Assembly: GCF_025602895.1 (NCBI RefSeq)
Contig: NW_026516364.1
Coordinates: 1-64,000, forward strand
Source of the DNA: Polychytrium aggregatum
Taxonomy: Eukaryota > Chytridiomycota > Chytridiomycetes > Polychytriales
Length of the DNA: 64,000 nt
Direction: 5' to 3'
Within the stretch, counting starts at the first letter, position 1, and each line of letters starts with the position of its first letter. The notes beneath the pieces are model-generated. The model saw nothing but the letters and a program-made list of their open reading frames with translations. It was not told the origin of the DNA and did no database searches. The translations under genes were made by a program, and so were the position numbers. Below are positions 20,953 through 34,000 of this stretch, in pieces.

Positions 20953-21538
20953 GCAACGGCAGCGTATTCAGTGGTGGATGTAGTGGATGTAGTGGATGTA
21001 ATGGATGTAGTGGATATAGTGGGTGGTGGTGACCGATGTTGGTCGCTGCCAGCATGGATGATATCTGTCGCCAATACACCTCGCTTCTGTTCCCACAGTC
21101 GTCGATTCCAATCGCAGCGGTGCTTGGGAAGCCTTCCGGGCTCCTGCAGCACCCCGAGAGTCTTGGTCCTCACAGCACCTCGAGGATGCACATATCTCGG
21201 CGGCACCAATATCAATCCACCCGAACATCGAACCCATGCGCCTGTGCATTCCGCCACCGCCCAAGCCACACAACGTGCGCGCTTGTTGTCTGTCCCCAAA
21301 CTGCCGTCCAGCGGCCTTCCAGGTGCCACAGCGGGCGCAATCTTTTTTTTTCTTCCCCCGTTCCTCGCGCTATAAAACCTGGTCGGGCAGCAAGCCTCTC
21401 TCGCCGTCTGTTCTGTCCTGCATCTTTGCCTGGAACGCACTCCGATCTCCCGGTCCCCGGCGTCTCCCATCTGCCCCAGGGCTTCATACCGCTTCGTCTC
21501 CCGCCGGACCTCCCCCCCCAAAGCACCTCTTTGTCGCC
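20953..21538. promoter_or_regulatory. Symporter promoter region with TATA box
   Basis: A GGATGTAGT-type repeat (about 20973-21028) follows the F-box gene stop. A clear TATAAAA lies at 21371-21377, 162 bases before the symporter ATG. A pyrimidine-rich tract (T8 near 21344, then CT-rich sequence up to 21536) is typical of fungal 5' UTRs. Confidence 0.55.
21371..21377 (+). promoter_or_regulatory. TATA box of the symporter gene
   Basis: TATAAAA in a GC-rich setting, correctly oriented and 162 bases upstream of the ATG at 21539. It is the best TATA match seen on the plus strand near a gene start in this window. Confidence 0.55.
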
Positions 21539-23471
21539 ATGGGCTATCCAAGTTTCACCGTCGAGGTCGTCCTCTACTATGTCACCCTTGCGCTCTTCTT
21601 TGCCATCGGCTGCTACGCCGGCTTCCGCGCCCGCAACCAAACCAAGGACTCTTTCCTGAGTGCCCGCGGCACCCAGGGCTGGTTCTCGCTCGGCGCCAAC
21701 TTTTTCGCCTCGGGTACGTTGTGTGCTGGCTGCTGTCCGGCCAGTCCCAGTCCCAGCCTCAGTCCCAGTCCCCAGTCTAACGATTTGGACGCCTCTCTGT
21801 AGGTCTGGGTGTCTGGACCATCTTTACTCTTCCCCAGGTCGGCTCCGACCCCCAGCTCGGTGTCGTCGGCGCTGTCGGCTATGCCATTGCCTGCATTGCG
21901 CCCATCCTTCTGCTGGCCTGGATGGGTCCCGCTGTCCGCCGCTGGGCCCCCAACGGCGTGACCGTCACCGATTTTGTGCTCATGCGCTTCGGCTGGTCGG
22001 GCCTCTTCCTGACCGTCCTGATCTCGATCGTGTACATGACTGTCTATCTGTCCTCGGAGCTGACTGCTCTCGGTGGTTTCCTGAGCTTCTGCGGCTTCAG
22101 CACCACCCAGCAGATCATTGCCCAGGTCATTGTCTGCATTTGCACGGCCACCTACACCGGTAAGCGGCGGCCGTCTGGGCAGCGGCGTGTGGGCCCTGCG
22201 ACATGCGACATTCGCCATTCGCCATTCGCCATTCTGCCAAGCACAACAGCCTCTCACCCCCTGTCCTCGTGTTGTGATCTCTTTCTTTTGCATGCCAGCC
22301 GTCGGTGGCATGCCTGCCAGTCTGATCACCGACAAGTTCCAGTCCTTCACTGTCCTGGCGCTCTTTGTGATTGCCTCGATCGGCTTTGGCCTCAACGTCA
22401 CCATCCCCGCCAGCGCCCCTCAGCAGTCGAACCTGTACCCCACCCGCGTCGGCTGGGAGTCGATCGTCACCCTCACTTGTGCCGTGACCTTTGCCAACAT
22501 CTTCCACCAGGTACGTCGCTGGCACCAGCACCGATATCAGCACCGATACCAGCACCGATACCAGCACCGGCACCCACAGACTCTTGTCCAAACCTGGTTT
22601 CCATCATGAGATTCTAACCTCCGCACCGCCGATGCGGATTTGTGGTTTCCAGGGCTACTGGCAGCGCGTCTATTCCTCAAAGGACGACCGCGAGCTCCGC
22701 AACTCGACCTACTTTGCCTCGGCTCTCACCTTCCCAATGTTCCTGCTGATCGGTCTTGCCGGCACCCTCTCGGTGTGGGCCGGCCTGACGCAGCAGATGG
22801 ATGGCGGCGACTACAATGCGCTCTTCAATGTCACGGCCACCCTCCCCGACTGGGTCAATGGATTTGTGGTCATCCTCGTTTCGGCCCTGATCTGCTCCTC
22901 GGTCGACACCCTCCAGAGCGCGCTCACTGCCTCGATCGTCAACGACCTGTCCCAGCGCAAGCTCAACCTCAAGTGGGCTCGTCTGATTGCTGCCCTCATC
23001 AACGTCCCTGCGCTCTTGATTGCCGCCATGAACGCACCTATCCTCAGCCTGTTCCTGATGGCCGACCTGTTTGCCGGCATGATTGCTGCCCCGATCCTGA
23101 TCGGCTTCATCCCGTCGCTGCGCCACGTCGTCAACGGCTTTGACTTTTTGCTCGGCTTTGTGGGCTCGATTCTGTCGGTCTTCTTCTTTGGCTGGATCTG
23201 GGAGGGCAACGCGATGGCGGGTCTCCTCTTGCTGATGCCCCCGCTGTCGGTCCCCGGCGAGTCGATCGGCGCCTTCCTGATTGCGCCCATCGCCGGCATC
23301 TTCTTCTCGGTGCTGTCGGCCTACATCCGCCGAGGCATTCGCCGCCTCCGCGGACTCGAGGTCAACGTTGAGCTGACTGGCCGCCCCACTATCTGGTACG
23401 GCTACAACGCCGAGGACAAGCCCAAGCCTGACGAAGACGCCCTCAAGGCCACGGTGACCCCCAGCGTCTGA
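21539..23471 (+). CDS. Sodium:solute symporter (SSF family) transporter
   Basis: Four exons join in phase: 21539-21713, 21803-22159, 22299-22510, 22653-23471, giving 520 residues. Hydrophobic segments fill the protein, starting at VVLYYVTLALFFAIGCYAGF. Family-like features are FFASGLGVWTIFTLPQVG after TM1, the central AVGGMPASLITDKFQSFTVL, the FANIFHQGYWQRVYSSKD loop found in SSF members of the urea/proline group, and SSVDTLQSALTASIVNDL (compare the S-S-x-D-S motif near the sodium site). The tail is hydrophilic (KPKPDEDALKATV). SSF proteins import small solutes with sodium or protons across the plasma membrane. Fungal members are often Dur3 urea transporters, but this one is shorter than Dur3 and the substrate cannot be set from sequence alone. 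Confidence 0.85.
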
Positions 23472-24424
23472 GGACGACCGGGGGGATGTGCGGATGTGTT
23501 CAAGACGTGGTGTCTTCCCGACCGGGAGGAGATCTGTCTGAAACGCCGCTAGTCTGTGTCTGCAGTCTTGTACAAACCTTTCTTTCTCTCCTCCTCCTCT
23601 TGCTTCAATCTCACCTTTTCAACTCACGGTAACAAGTCAAGCAAGCACTGGATTGATACGCACAAGGCTGGCTGTGGTGTGTGTTGGTGGGTGCTTGCAT
23701 TTATGTGTCGTCGCCACTGACGTCTCTGTCTCTGTCTCTGTCTCTCCTTCTGTCTCTATCACTCTATCCAGATGCATCCGTCACCTGTTCTCAACTTCAG
23801 CTTGTATCAAATCGGTCATGTCCAACACTCTGATGGCACTAGGGGTGCTCAAACATTCATCGTTCATGGATGCTCCAAAAATACACTCCATTGGACCTTG
23901 ATGCTTTGGGCTGAGATCATACCCTCATAACCTGACCAAGGCAATGCTTGCGAAGGGAAGCTGCCATCATCCTTGGGCCACCTGAACCACCGCCACCATC
24001 AAGCAGAGGACAAGCCAACACGCAAAGCCCGAAGCACACGGGGCAAAGCTGCCACCATCAGATGGCTGGCAGCAAGCCGCCATGGCACAAGATGTTCCTG
24101 AAGCGTGCAAAATCCCCGAGCAAAATGGACAAAAGGAACAGGCAAGAACAGGCAAGGCGGAACTTCCGGGGATATGCGATACGCTCGAGCTGCTGCTTTG
24201 GTTGTTGCGCTTTGCCTGTTTTTCGCTGCTGTTGCTGTTGCTCTTGCTGTTGCTGCTGGCGGTGAGCCGAGGATCGGTCTGCGGGGGGATCCAATCCCCC
24301 GTTATCTGTCTGGCTGTGGTCGCGGCTGCCCCGGGTCCGCGTGGTTGCGCTCCTCTGCAGGTTTGATGGTCTGCAGCGGGGGAGGAGGATGTTCGGACGG
24401 TGCCATATGCGGATGTGTGGAGCG

Positions 24425-24520
24425 CGAATATGCAATGTGTCATGTGCGATGCGTGATATGTGATGTGTCATATGTGATGTGTCATGTGCGATGTGTGATA
24501 TGTGATATGTGATGTGGTGT
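24425..24520. repeat. TGTGATATGTGATG-type degenerate tandem repeat
   Basis: Repeated 7-base units close to ATGTGTG/ATGTGAT, many copies in about 95 bases, in a region without genes. Confidence 0.75.
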
Positions 24521-25555
24521 GAGGTGTGCGATGCCATAACCAGTTCTCGTTGCAGCCCGGGTCCGGATGAAGTGTGATGAGGGTCGGAATGGAAGGGCCC
24601 CTCGATGTCACGGCACGCCGCCGCCACCAGCAGCGAATCGGCCGCTTGCAGCCGGTGTGCTTTGGCCACCCTTACAGCATTGGTCCGGGTGCGGTGATGA
24701 TGCATGAGCAATGCTGATGATGCTGATGCAGAGGGCGGGATCCAGTCTGCAACTGAATACATTCTCGCGATACATTGTGATTCTGCTTTGACTCTCTCCT
24801 CTGCCGCTGCTGGCCCTGGTGGAATTGGATTCCGCTGTCAATCCCGCCGCCAATTCCGCCGTGAGCGATCAGGCCAAACCCCCACAAGCACGCGGCGCTG
24901 CTGATTCGCGACTGATTCGCGACTGGGCCCAATGTCCCAGATCACCCGCCGCTTCCGTTGTCATGGCGGCTGACTGTCCTTTGGTCGCCTTGCGTTTTCG
25001 ACAGCCACCCAGGTAACGAATACAAAGCAGGTCAAGGCGGAAAGACCCCACTTGCGCGCTCTCTCTGCTCGACCTCGGCCTGGCGCGGCAGCGGGCGTGT
25101 TGCGCGGCGTTCGATGGGCTGCAAACGGCGGCCGCGGCCCTGGAGCGGGTCTGATGCAGCAACAGGAGAGTTTTGCTGCGAGGGCCGAGCGACATGCACG
25201 GCTCGGCGGCAAGCCAAACACAGCCGAGGGCTGAGCCGCGCAGCACAGCCGGGTTTGTCAGTCGTGGTGGCCACGGACGAGACGGATGGAAAATGGGCCT
25301 GCGACCGAAAGCGACCGGGGACAAGCTGCAAAGAAAGGAGGGCGTGGGGGCGTGGTGCGGCTCGGCGCGGCATGGTGCGGCATGGCAGCAGGGAAAGGCG
25401 AACGTGTCCAGCAGAGAGGTTTGCAGCGATGACCAGCGGCCAGCGAGAATGTCCAGTGGTGGATGGGTGGTGGTTGATGATGATGGACTGGGGCGGCAAC
25501 AGCCAAAGGACATGCGCTTCCCACAGCAAACAAGTGCAGCCATGACGACAGCAGC

Positions 25556-25650
25556 AACAGGCGAACAACAAATGCAACAACCACAACAACAAATGCAACA
25601 ACAAATGCAACAACAACAGCAAATGCAACAAACGCAATAACAAATGCAAC
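25556..25650. repeat. CAA-rich microsatellite
   Basis: Repeats of CAACAAATG and CAA over about 95 bases. The plus-strand frame reads as Gln/Met, but no gene structure supports translation. Confidence 0.75.
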
Positions 25651-25805
25651 AGCAAGCCCAGCGGACACAAACAACCCAGCAAAGGGCGGCCATCACAAGC
25701 GAGCACGCCGGGGCACAAGGACATGGGCAGTCCAGCAGCCCTCGCCGTTTGGATCTCTTGGGTTCTTCGTTTGCGCTCTTTGCCGTCGGTGGTCGACCTG
25801 GTGTT

Positions 25806-25925
25806 GAACTCGGCACGCAACTCGGTATTCGACTTGGTGCTGAACTCGGTATTCGACTTGGTGTTGAACTCGGTATTCGACCTGGTGCTGAACTCGGTAT
25901 TCGACTTGGCGTTGAACTTGCCATT
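25806..25925. repeat. 24-bp minisatellite
   Basis: About five copies of a 24-base unit beginning GAACTCGGTATTCGACTTGG. Because 24 is divisible by three, the open frames through it repeat an eight-residue unit (ELGIRLGA/V). It lies upstream of the chosen start at 26130 and is treated as non-coding. Confidence 0.8.
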
Positions 25926-26129
25926 CGGACCTGTTCGCCAACTTGCTGTCCACTCCCCCCTCCATTCAACCAACAGCCATTCAACCAACGCCCATTCAAC
26001 CAACCCCGTTTAACGCCTGGCCATTGGCCCTTATTATGTCTGCTCCTCCTCCGTCTGTCCATCGCTGCCGTCTCCAACACTTCTCTCGCCGATCCCTTCG
26101 ACAAAGCCTGGCAGATAGAGTTGACGACC

Positions 26130-29100
26130 ATGCCCGACCCATTCGCCAGCGCTGGTCCGCTCGCTGACACCAACATCGTCGCCCCATGGAGCGACAGCCC
26201 CAGCTCCAGCGTCGTTCGTTCTTTTGTTGCCTGGGTACGCTCGCTTTCATCACCGCTCCCGGCTGCTTCTCGCTCGCCATCTGCTGTCGGTGCATACGCT
26301 TCGTCGCCCCGGCGGTCTCTGCGAAAGCGCCTCCGCATGCGCAACCCCCGCTTCCCGTCAACCTCTGGCTCCGAGGTCAGTCTCGACTCGCCCATGTCCA
26401 TCGAGCAGCCTTCGCCCAGGGCCGAATCCGCTCGGCCCTGCTCGACCGACTCGTTCAGACCCGTCGTTCGCCGGCCCACCCGCACCGTCAAGTTCCGTCG
26501 GTTTTCGAGCCGGCACTCCTCCAAACCCACCTGCAGACCAAGGGGGTCGCCAACAGCCACATCCCAGCCAAGCCCGCCCGTCTCCGCTTCCATCCCCGCT
26601 GGCCCTCCTGCCCTGCCCAGGGCCGCCCAGTCGCTGCCGTTTCTGTCGCCCGAGCTGCTGGGGAGCTATCTGCCCAAGCAACCCCGCCCTGCTCGGGAAT
26701 CGTCCTTGCGCAGAGCCCAGAGCCTCACTCCCACCCACGTTGCGGCTCCTCTCACCCGAACCAGCTCGCTCGGCGCCGGCCATCTTGCCCATCGCACCGC
26801 CAGCCTCGATCGGGCCGCCCGCTCATCCTCGAAGCGGCTGTATCGACTGCCCAGTCTCCAGCCGCCCTCTGGTCTTGGCCTTTCCTCTGACTCACTGCAG
26901 TCGCCTCGTCTTGCCCATCCATCTGACTTGGCGGACCAGACCAGCCCTGGCCGTCCATCGAGCTTGGCAAGCACAACCGCTCTCGATCTCTCGCCTGGGT
27001 TCCTGCCGCCGCCTGGCCTCGATCAAGCAATGACTCCTGCTGCTGCAGATCCCGGGTTGGGCTACCTGAAGCCAGCAACAGATCCCGATGCAGGCTATCT
27101 CAGGCCAGCAGCCGGCCCCGAACTGCCTCGCACCCAGCTCGCTGGTCCCCACCCAGTCCCCGGCAACGACCTTGCTCGTTCCCACGCAGCCGCCAGCAGT
27201 AGTCTCCCCCAAGCGACCGGCTCCGGCCCTCCTTCGCAGGCCGCCAAGGACCCTCTCCCTCGCTCCCGTTCGACCCCAGTCCGCCCTGAGAAGCCCGCCC
27301 ACCAGCTGATCCGGGAGCTGGAGGACCCCGCGCTCCATCCGCTGCAGACGCAAGATCTGCCGCGGCCTCCAGAGAGGCACTGGCCGCACGGCATTCCTCT
27401 GCCGCTGACAAAAACCCGATCGCTGGAAAAGGCCCCGTCGTCGCCGGAAGCTCCTCGTTCCCACGAAAAAATCCCTCTCCAAGACCAGTCGCTCCTGCCC
27501 CAGCCTCAGCGCAACGAGCTCTTGCGCTTGCCTTCGTACGAGCACTATCCAACCCATCCGCTTTCACTCCCGCCGCAAGCACACGTCCCGCTGGATCGCC
27601 CCGACGACAGCAGTCTTGTCCAAGCCTCCCTCTCCCAGATCCATCCTCCACAGAACGAGCCTCCAGAAACCCCTTTGCCTGATTCCTTGCAGAGCCATCG
27701 ACCTCACAGCCAGTCCCGGCACCATCACCCAGCTCATTCCGACGATCCTGGTCGATCCCAGCACTCCCATTCCCACTCCCATTCCCACTCCCATTCCCAT
27801 TCCTACTCCCACCCACTCCTGAGCTCACATCAGCTCCAGCATCATCATTCGCACAAGCACCCTCGCTCCGATTCTCGGCCACACCTCCGCTCCCGGCACT
27901 CCCATCCGCACCTACGCCGGCCGTCTGTCGCCTCAGTCGATCTGCAGCACAGCCCCCCTATTCCCATGGATTCTGCCTCGAGCGGTGCATCAGGCAGTCC
28001 TTCACATGAGCGTCATCTTGTCCATTTCGACGATCGCGACTCGGAGTACGCGTCATCAGCCTCTGATGGTCTCGGTCGTCTCTCGACCCGATCCCTGCAC
28101 CGCAAAACCTCTCACATGTGGGAGAAGATTCAAGCTTGGTCAAAGCGCCACGAGCGTAAGTAGCGGTCCTCGCCCGACACATGCGTCGGCGGTCTCATTG
28201 CTCTCCGCAGCCCGCTCGCCCTTGATCATTGTGCCGGTGCTATATCTTGCATCTGTGTGGAGGGGACGCATACCGCCCTGTCCCTCAGCTCACGCTCCTG
28301 CCCAATCTCCCTGCAGCTGAGCCCGTGCCTCGGGAGCACACCGTCCTGAAGAAAAAGTCGTCGTCCGACAAGATCCGCGTGTTTCTATCCAACATCAAGT
28401 TGCATGTCAAACGCCAGCCCAGCGACAGTGCACCTGAAATCGTTGATAGCTCCGACGACTCGGACGATCCAGAGGTCATTTCATCGCTGCCTCCTCCCCT
28501 CAAGCCGCTGGCTCCCCTGTCCAAGGGCAAGGACGCGACTCTTGATCTGGAAAGGCTCTTCACCGATACCAAGGCGTCGCCAGACTCGTCGGCTCGCGGC
28601 CAGCTCTCGTTCCGACTCCGACTGCCCTGGAAGCGCGCATTTTACTCTCGCTCCGTGCCCGATCTCACCATGCCGACGCTGCTTGAGCAAGCCAGCTCGC
28701 TTCAGCCCCTCTCCGCGAGTCTGATGCCGCGCAGGCGCTCAACATCGTCCCTGTCCTCCATCTCGAGTGAAAGCAGCCAGCCTCGCTCGGACGTGACCAC
28801 GGTGGGCCGCGACCTCATCCAGCCCCGCTCCCACTCGCTTGCTCATATGGAAGACACCGACAGGCTCGTCAGTAGCGCCGACGCGGGCTCTGGCGCCAGC
28901 CCAACAAAATTGGTCGCCGAATCCCGTCCGATCGCCCGTGAGGGCGCTGCATCGGCTCCTCGTTCTGCCGACGCGAGCTTGGTTGTGATTCCTAGTCATG
29001 TTGGTCAAGCATCTACTGATCCAGTCCGCGATCATCTGGACCCAGCTGCCCCACTGGCAGACCTCCAATCCGAGCCAGCGACTCTGAACGACGACTTTGA

Positions 29101-30325
29101 GGAGACTGGCGTGGCTTCGGCTCACCACCACACGAGTGCCGATGATTCGCAGAGCCTCAGCGACACAGCAACCTTCCAGGATCAGCCCATCGCCGCATCG
29201 GCTCTCTCGATCACCATGTCGTCGGATACACTCTATCCTCCACCGGCGCGCCGCCCGTCTTCGACTTTTTCCGGGCCGCCCTCGCCAACATCCGCGGATG
29301 TGGCCCACTCCATCATGACCCGGAAGCGCAGCCATCATGGCGTTGCCTCGGCACCCCGGCGCTCGTCCTCCAAAAGCTTCATCAAAATCAACCGGCCATC
29401 GCCCCCGCAGCGGCGCTCTTCGCTCTTCAACTGGGGCAAGAGCGCTGACTCTCCGACGAGCACCGACGAGCCCTCGAGACTCAAGCCCAGCAAGAGTAAT
29501 CCCCAGATTGTGTCTGCTCCAATTGTGGTGCCCATACGCCGATCGTCGACACAAGAATCAGTCACCCACACCACCATTGTCCAGTCCCCTACAGAGTCGC
29601 AGCAGCTGTTGACATCCCCTTCCATCATCAAAGTCTCCAACTACCCGGACATTTTGCCTGGATACGGGCCCACGACGCTCGAGCGCGCCCTGGAGGTGAT
29701 TCGGATCCCCAGCTCGCCCATCCACTCGTACTCCCCGCTCATGATTCACGAGCTGCCGACCTCCTACCGGGACCCAAGCACCCACTGCGAGCGGTTGCGG
29801 ATTGACTTTGAGTTTCAGGTGTACCTGATTTCATTCTTCAAGCTCTTCCTGGACCCAACCCTGCCAACGGTGGACCGTCTTCTGACCCACCAGCTCGTCG
29901 TCAATATGGTGCGCAACGACCCGTCGATCCGCCAGGCCATGTTGTGGAGAAAGCAAGGGCTGTCTGTGTGGCCGCACATTGTTCCGAACCTGCCCGAGGC
30001 TCTCGCACAGGATGTCGTGTTTCCCAAGGCAATGGCAACCGATGCGGCTGTCGAAGCGGCCCAAGCCCCAAGTGTGGTGCCACACAGACGAAGACGGCAG
30101 CTGGCCATGGAGCGCGCCAAGATGGGCGACAAGCTCAAGGTCGTTGATGTGCGCAACCGCAAAATGAATCCGCTGAGGTCGCCGCTGTCGAGGGTGCTGG
30201 CGTCGATCCATGACTCTGAGCAGGCGATGCTGGAAGAGACCCTGCTGATGCGGTATGCCCAGCGGCGCCGCATGTCACAGATGGCGGCTGGTCTTGTGGC
30301 CAACGGCTCGTTGGCTGCTGCGTAG
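26130..30325 (+). CDS. Large disordered Ser/Pro-rich protein with a conserved-looking C-terminal region
   Basis: Two exons, 26130-28155 and 28317-30325, are joined through a 161-base GTAAGT...CTGCAG intron in phase and give 1,344 residues. Most of it is low complexity: Ser, Pro, Arg and Leu, with a His-Ser run at 27766-27810. The last 230 residues differ: NYPDILPGYGPTTLERALEV, HCERLRIDFEFQVYLISFFK, LDPTLPTVDRLLTHQLVVNM, and a basic helical segment with RRRRQLAMERAKMGDKLKVV. This has the look of a folded domain of mixed helices, but I do not recognise it. Many RRxS and SxP sites suggest phosphoregulation (inference). ATG 26130 was chosen because upstream sequence in frame runs into the minisatellite. 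Function unknown. Confidence 0.65.
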
Positions 30326-31020
30326 TGCCGAGGTGCGGTGTCTCGAGTCTTCCTGCTGTGGTTCACGTTTCCTCCTTTCCTTGGTTTTTTTGGGCTACAT
30401 TCATACTCGCTCCTGTGTTCTTGAGCGCCGCAAGGCCAGCCGCTCCCCCTGGGCGGCTGTTGCTCCGTTGGCTGTTGCTACTGTTTCCGCATGCGGCCCC
30501 TCCCAGTGCGGTGGTGGTGGGGCTGCAGATGAATGATGATGGTGCTTGGAATACACATGTTTGGAGAACTCTGGGCCTGCCTCAACCGTGGGGTGCGGGG
30601 ATGCAGCGACAAATCTCTGCCCTCGATCTCAGTGCACGCTGCATCAACCGCATCAATCGCATTCGGTCGCATTGGCTTCGGGGCCCTGCAGAATCCGCCA
30701 AGATTTTGCTGCTGGTGGCGGCCAGGTTCCAGCCAGCCGCAGAACACTTTGGCGTCGGCTTTTCTCGCGCTCCTTCTCTCATCTGTTGTCGCCACTTGGC
30801 CGTCGCCCTTTGGCTCCCCTTCCTCCCCTCCAGTCTGCGCCCAGCCGACCCGCCATCCCAATCCCGCCCTTTCCTCCGGCGAGCCCGAGCCCGTTGTCAA
30901 GCCGAACGACTCGCCGTCCATCGCTGTGCATATCTACGGCCTCGCACCCCCCCCTTGCACATCCGCCCATCCACCCGGCGGCCCATCCACCCAACCCGCA
31001 CCAGCAACCCACCGGCCACG
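30326..31020. other. Intergenic region before the CSC1-like channel
   Basis: No gene is seen. The last 200 bases before 31021 are C-rich and pyrimidine-rich, as in the other 5' UTRs of this window. Confidence 0.4.
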
Positions 31021-34000
31021 ATGCTCGAGTCCTTCGGCGACGAGCCAAAGTCGCAGCACAACATGGCAATCCTGGTGCCGATGACGCTGTTCGGCTCTAT
31101 CGGCGTCTTTTGCATCTTTGTCTTTTGTCTGGTCCGCACCAGCTTCGTGGACATTTACTCGCCAAGAAGCTCGCTCAAGAGGTGCGGCGGCAGCGAGGGG
31201 CAACGCTTGGGGCGGGGAAGAGATGCGATGGAATGTGATGGAATGCGATGGAATGTGATGAGCGGGGAGAGAAGTAGCACCAGGGCTTGGGCTTCTGTCG
31301 CTCGGCCTGTCCAGCAAACCGTCCTGGAATGGTGCGCTTCAGCCTGAAATGGAGCATCGTATCTATATGCTCTTCTTCGTCCTTGTGCGTCGCGCTGACA
31401 CTCTTCTTCCCGCCTTCCGCCCTAACTGGATCCTCAATCGCTGACCGGCTCTCTTCAATCGACATCCTTTGACGGCCTTCATTTGTGTTGCGGACGACTC
31501 GACTCCTCCAGTGGGCGACCCCCCAAGATCCCAAAGGGTCTGCTATCGTGGATTCCTATCACGGTATCGGCCTCCCAGGACTTTATGATCTCGACAGTCG
31601 GCCTCGACGGCGTCATGGTGGGTCTGGGAAAGAGAAGGGGCAAAGCAATGCTCTGTGATACACTGCTGGGAAGTAGAGATCGTCGTCTATGGCTCTTGAA
31701 ACGGGCACGCCAGCCAGCGCCATTAACCATTGAACTTTGGCTCTGCCTGTTTGCCTCTGCTCATCTTCGTTGCGGCGCTTGCAATGCCCCTGGCGCTCCA
31801 ATCCCAACTTGCAAAGCTTCTCCGCTTCTTTGGTGGCAGCGCAAAGTTCTTTGGGCTGCTGACCTTGCTGGGCCTTGCGTTTGTCGCCCCATCCAACTAC
31901 TTTGCCCAGCCGTTTCCCAAGAACTCGCATGCCCTTGACGAGCAACGGCTGCTCAAGGCCCTCAGCATCGACAACGTCCCAAACAACTCGCCGTTTCTGC
32001 GGGCCAATCTGCTCTTCACCTGGGTCTTCTCCATCGTCGCATACGGGTTCCTGGTTGCGTACTACCGCGGCTATGTCGGCATCCGGCTCCGCTACTACGA
32101 AAACGTCCTGAATCGGTCGCAGCTGAGCAAGATCGAGACCCGCACCATCATGGTTCACAGCATCCCGGCCGAGCTCCGCCACGAGGTCGACCTGGCGGCC
32201 TATTTTGAGGGCCTTGGCATCGGAACGGTCGAAAACGTGGTTATTTGCCGTACCTGGACCCGCTTGCGCCAGGCCGTGAGCATGCGTGCCTTCTGCCTGA
32301 CCAAGCTCGAGAAGATCTACGCCGACATGTTGCGCCGGGCCCACAGTAACCACAAGGTCGACCGCTTCCGGTTCCTCTGGGCATGGCTGGGCCTCGACAA
32401 CACCCCCAACGCTGACGCCCACCATGCCGCCCGTGCTCCGCACGAGACCAGAGCCATGTACAGCCACGGCGACGACGACGACAATGCCGATCTTGAAGAT
32501 CCTGCTGCCGAGTCCTCCCGCCGGCCGCTGCTGGACCGCTCCTCGCGCTCCCGCCGGTTCTCCAACGCCGATCCTGCCGACACTGCGATTTTCGAGATCA
32601 TGTCCCGGGTCAACGCCATGGACCCGGCCCTCCGGCCTGTGCACAAAACGGGTCTGTTTGGGCTCTTTGGCCAGACCATCGACTCGGCCGACTACTACGC
32701 CGAGCAGTTCCGAGACTGGGACGAGAAGGTCAACCGCCTGCGCCGACACCATGACTCATCATCGACCACGGCCGTTGGCTTTGTGACCTTCCAGTCCCCC
32801 GAGAGCGCGGTAGGTGGTTGGGCCAAGCCTGTGTGAAATGATATGCTTGAGTGCGTCGAGTGCGTCGAGTGTGCCGAGTGGTGAGGATGGAATGGATCAG
32901 GTGCACCGCCCGATCAACCACTCGACGCTCGAGCCACCGCCACCTGTGCCCGGTTACATTTGTTGGCCCCATCGAGACTTGGGCTCATATCTTCCCGTGC
33001 TGTCCTGTTCTTCCAGATCGTTGCCTCTCAGGCCGTCATCCACCGTCGCCCGTTTGCATGCATGGTCAAGATGGCCCCCGAGCCGCGCGACATCTACTGG
33101 GCCAACCTTTCGTCCCGCGCCGCCTCGACCTACATCAAGCTCCTCAGAAGCATCTTTGTCTATGGAACCCTCTTTGCGATCATCTTCTTCTCCGTCACGG
33201 TCATCTCGACCGTGATTGTTCCCCTCGTCAGCTTGGACAAGCTGCCGGAGCTGTTCCCGTGGACCAAGGAGTGGATCGAGCATCTGACCCCCATCCAGAG
33301 AGACATTGTCAACAGCGCCTTGCCCGCGATGATCCTTTCCGCCTGGCTGGGCCTGCTGCCGTCGCTGTTGATCTGTGAGTATCCCTTGTGCCGAGTGGTT
33401 ATGCCGTGCCTACGACCTGGTACCATTCTAATCTGCTGTGGATTTGCCCTACGCCTTGATCCTCCTTCCATCCTATAGTCCTGTCGCAGATCCAAGGCAT
33501 CGAAGCCGAGAGCTTGATCGAATCCTCCGTGCTGTCAAGGTACACATCGTTGTCTTGTGCGCTTGTTTGGTGGTTGCGATTGCGATTGCGACTGCGGTTG
33601 CGGTTGCTGGGTGCCGACAGAATTCCGCCTCGATATACGATCTGCTTGTACCCTAACACATTGTTGCTGGACGCTGTGAACGGTCGTTGCTATGCCCACA
33701 CGCGTCGTCCAGGCTCTTTTTCTACCAAACCTGGAACGTCCTCATTGCTATCTCCGGAAGTAGTTTGTTCATTTCCGCGATCAACAAGGGAACGATTTTG
33801 GAGACTCTCGGCAAGCTGTGGACTGAGGTATGCGACGGGTTTCTGTTGAAGTGGGCTGGCATTTCTCACCATGTACCTTGCCACATCCCGCTCGTCGCAC
33901 TCACCACACACCTGCTCCTCCTGCTCCGACGCCGCCTCGCCGCTCGCGCCGATGATGGCCACAGGCATCCCCGCTCTTGATGAACTACGTTGTGCTGCAA

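Larger units (their letters stand above)
23472..26129. other. 2.6 kb gene-poor, repeat-rich region
   Basis: No convincing gene was found. Simple repeats are dense: TGTCTC (23724-23757), a TGTGATATGTGATG-type stretch (about 24425-24520), CAA-rich DNA (25556-25650), and a 24-bp minisatellite (about 25806-25925). Long frames on both strands are low-complexity shadows (Cys-rich or Gln-rich). The final part should be the promoter and 5' UTR of the next gene. Confidence 0.5.

Noticed and set aside
24869-26593. 574-codon minus-strand frame rich in Cys, Ser and Pro
   Set aside because: It is the antisense of the minisatellite and of the disordered gene's 5' end; composition follows the repeats (CICCCCCICCCIC from CAA repeats) and no motif is present.
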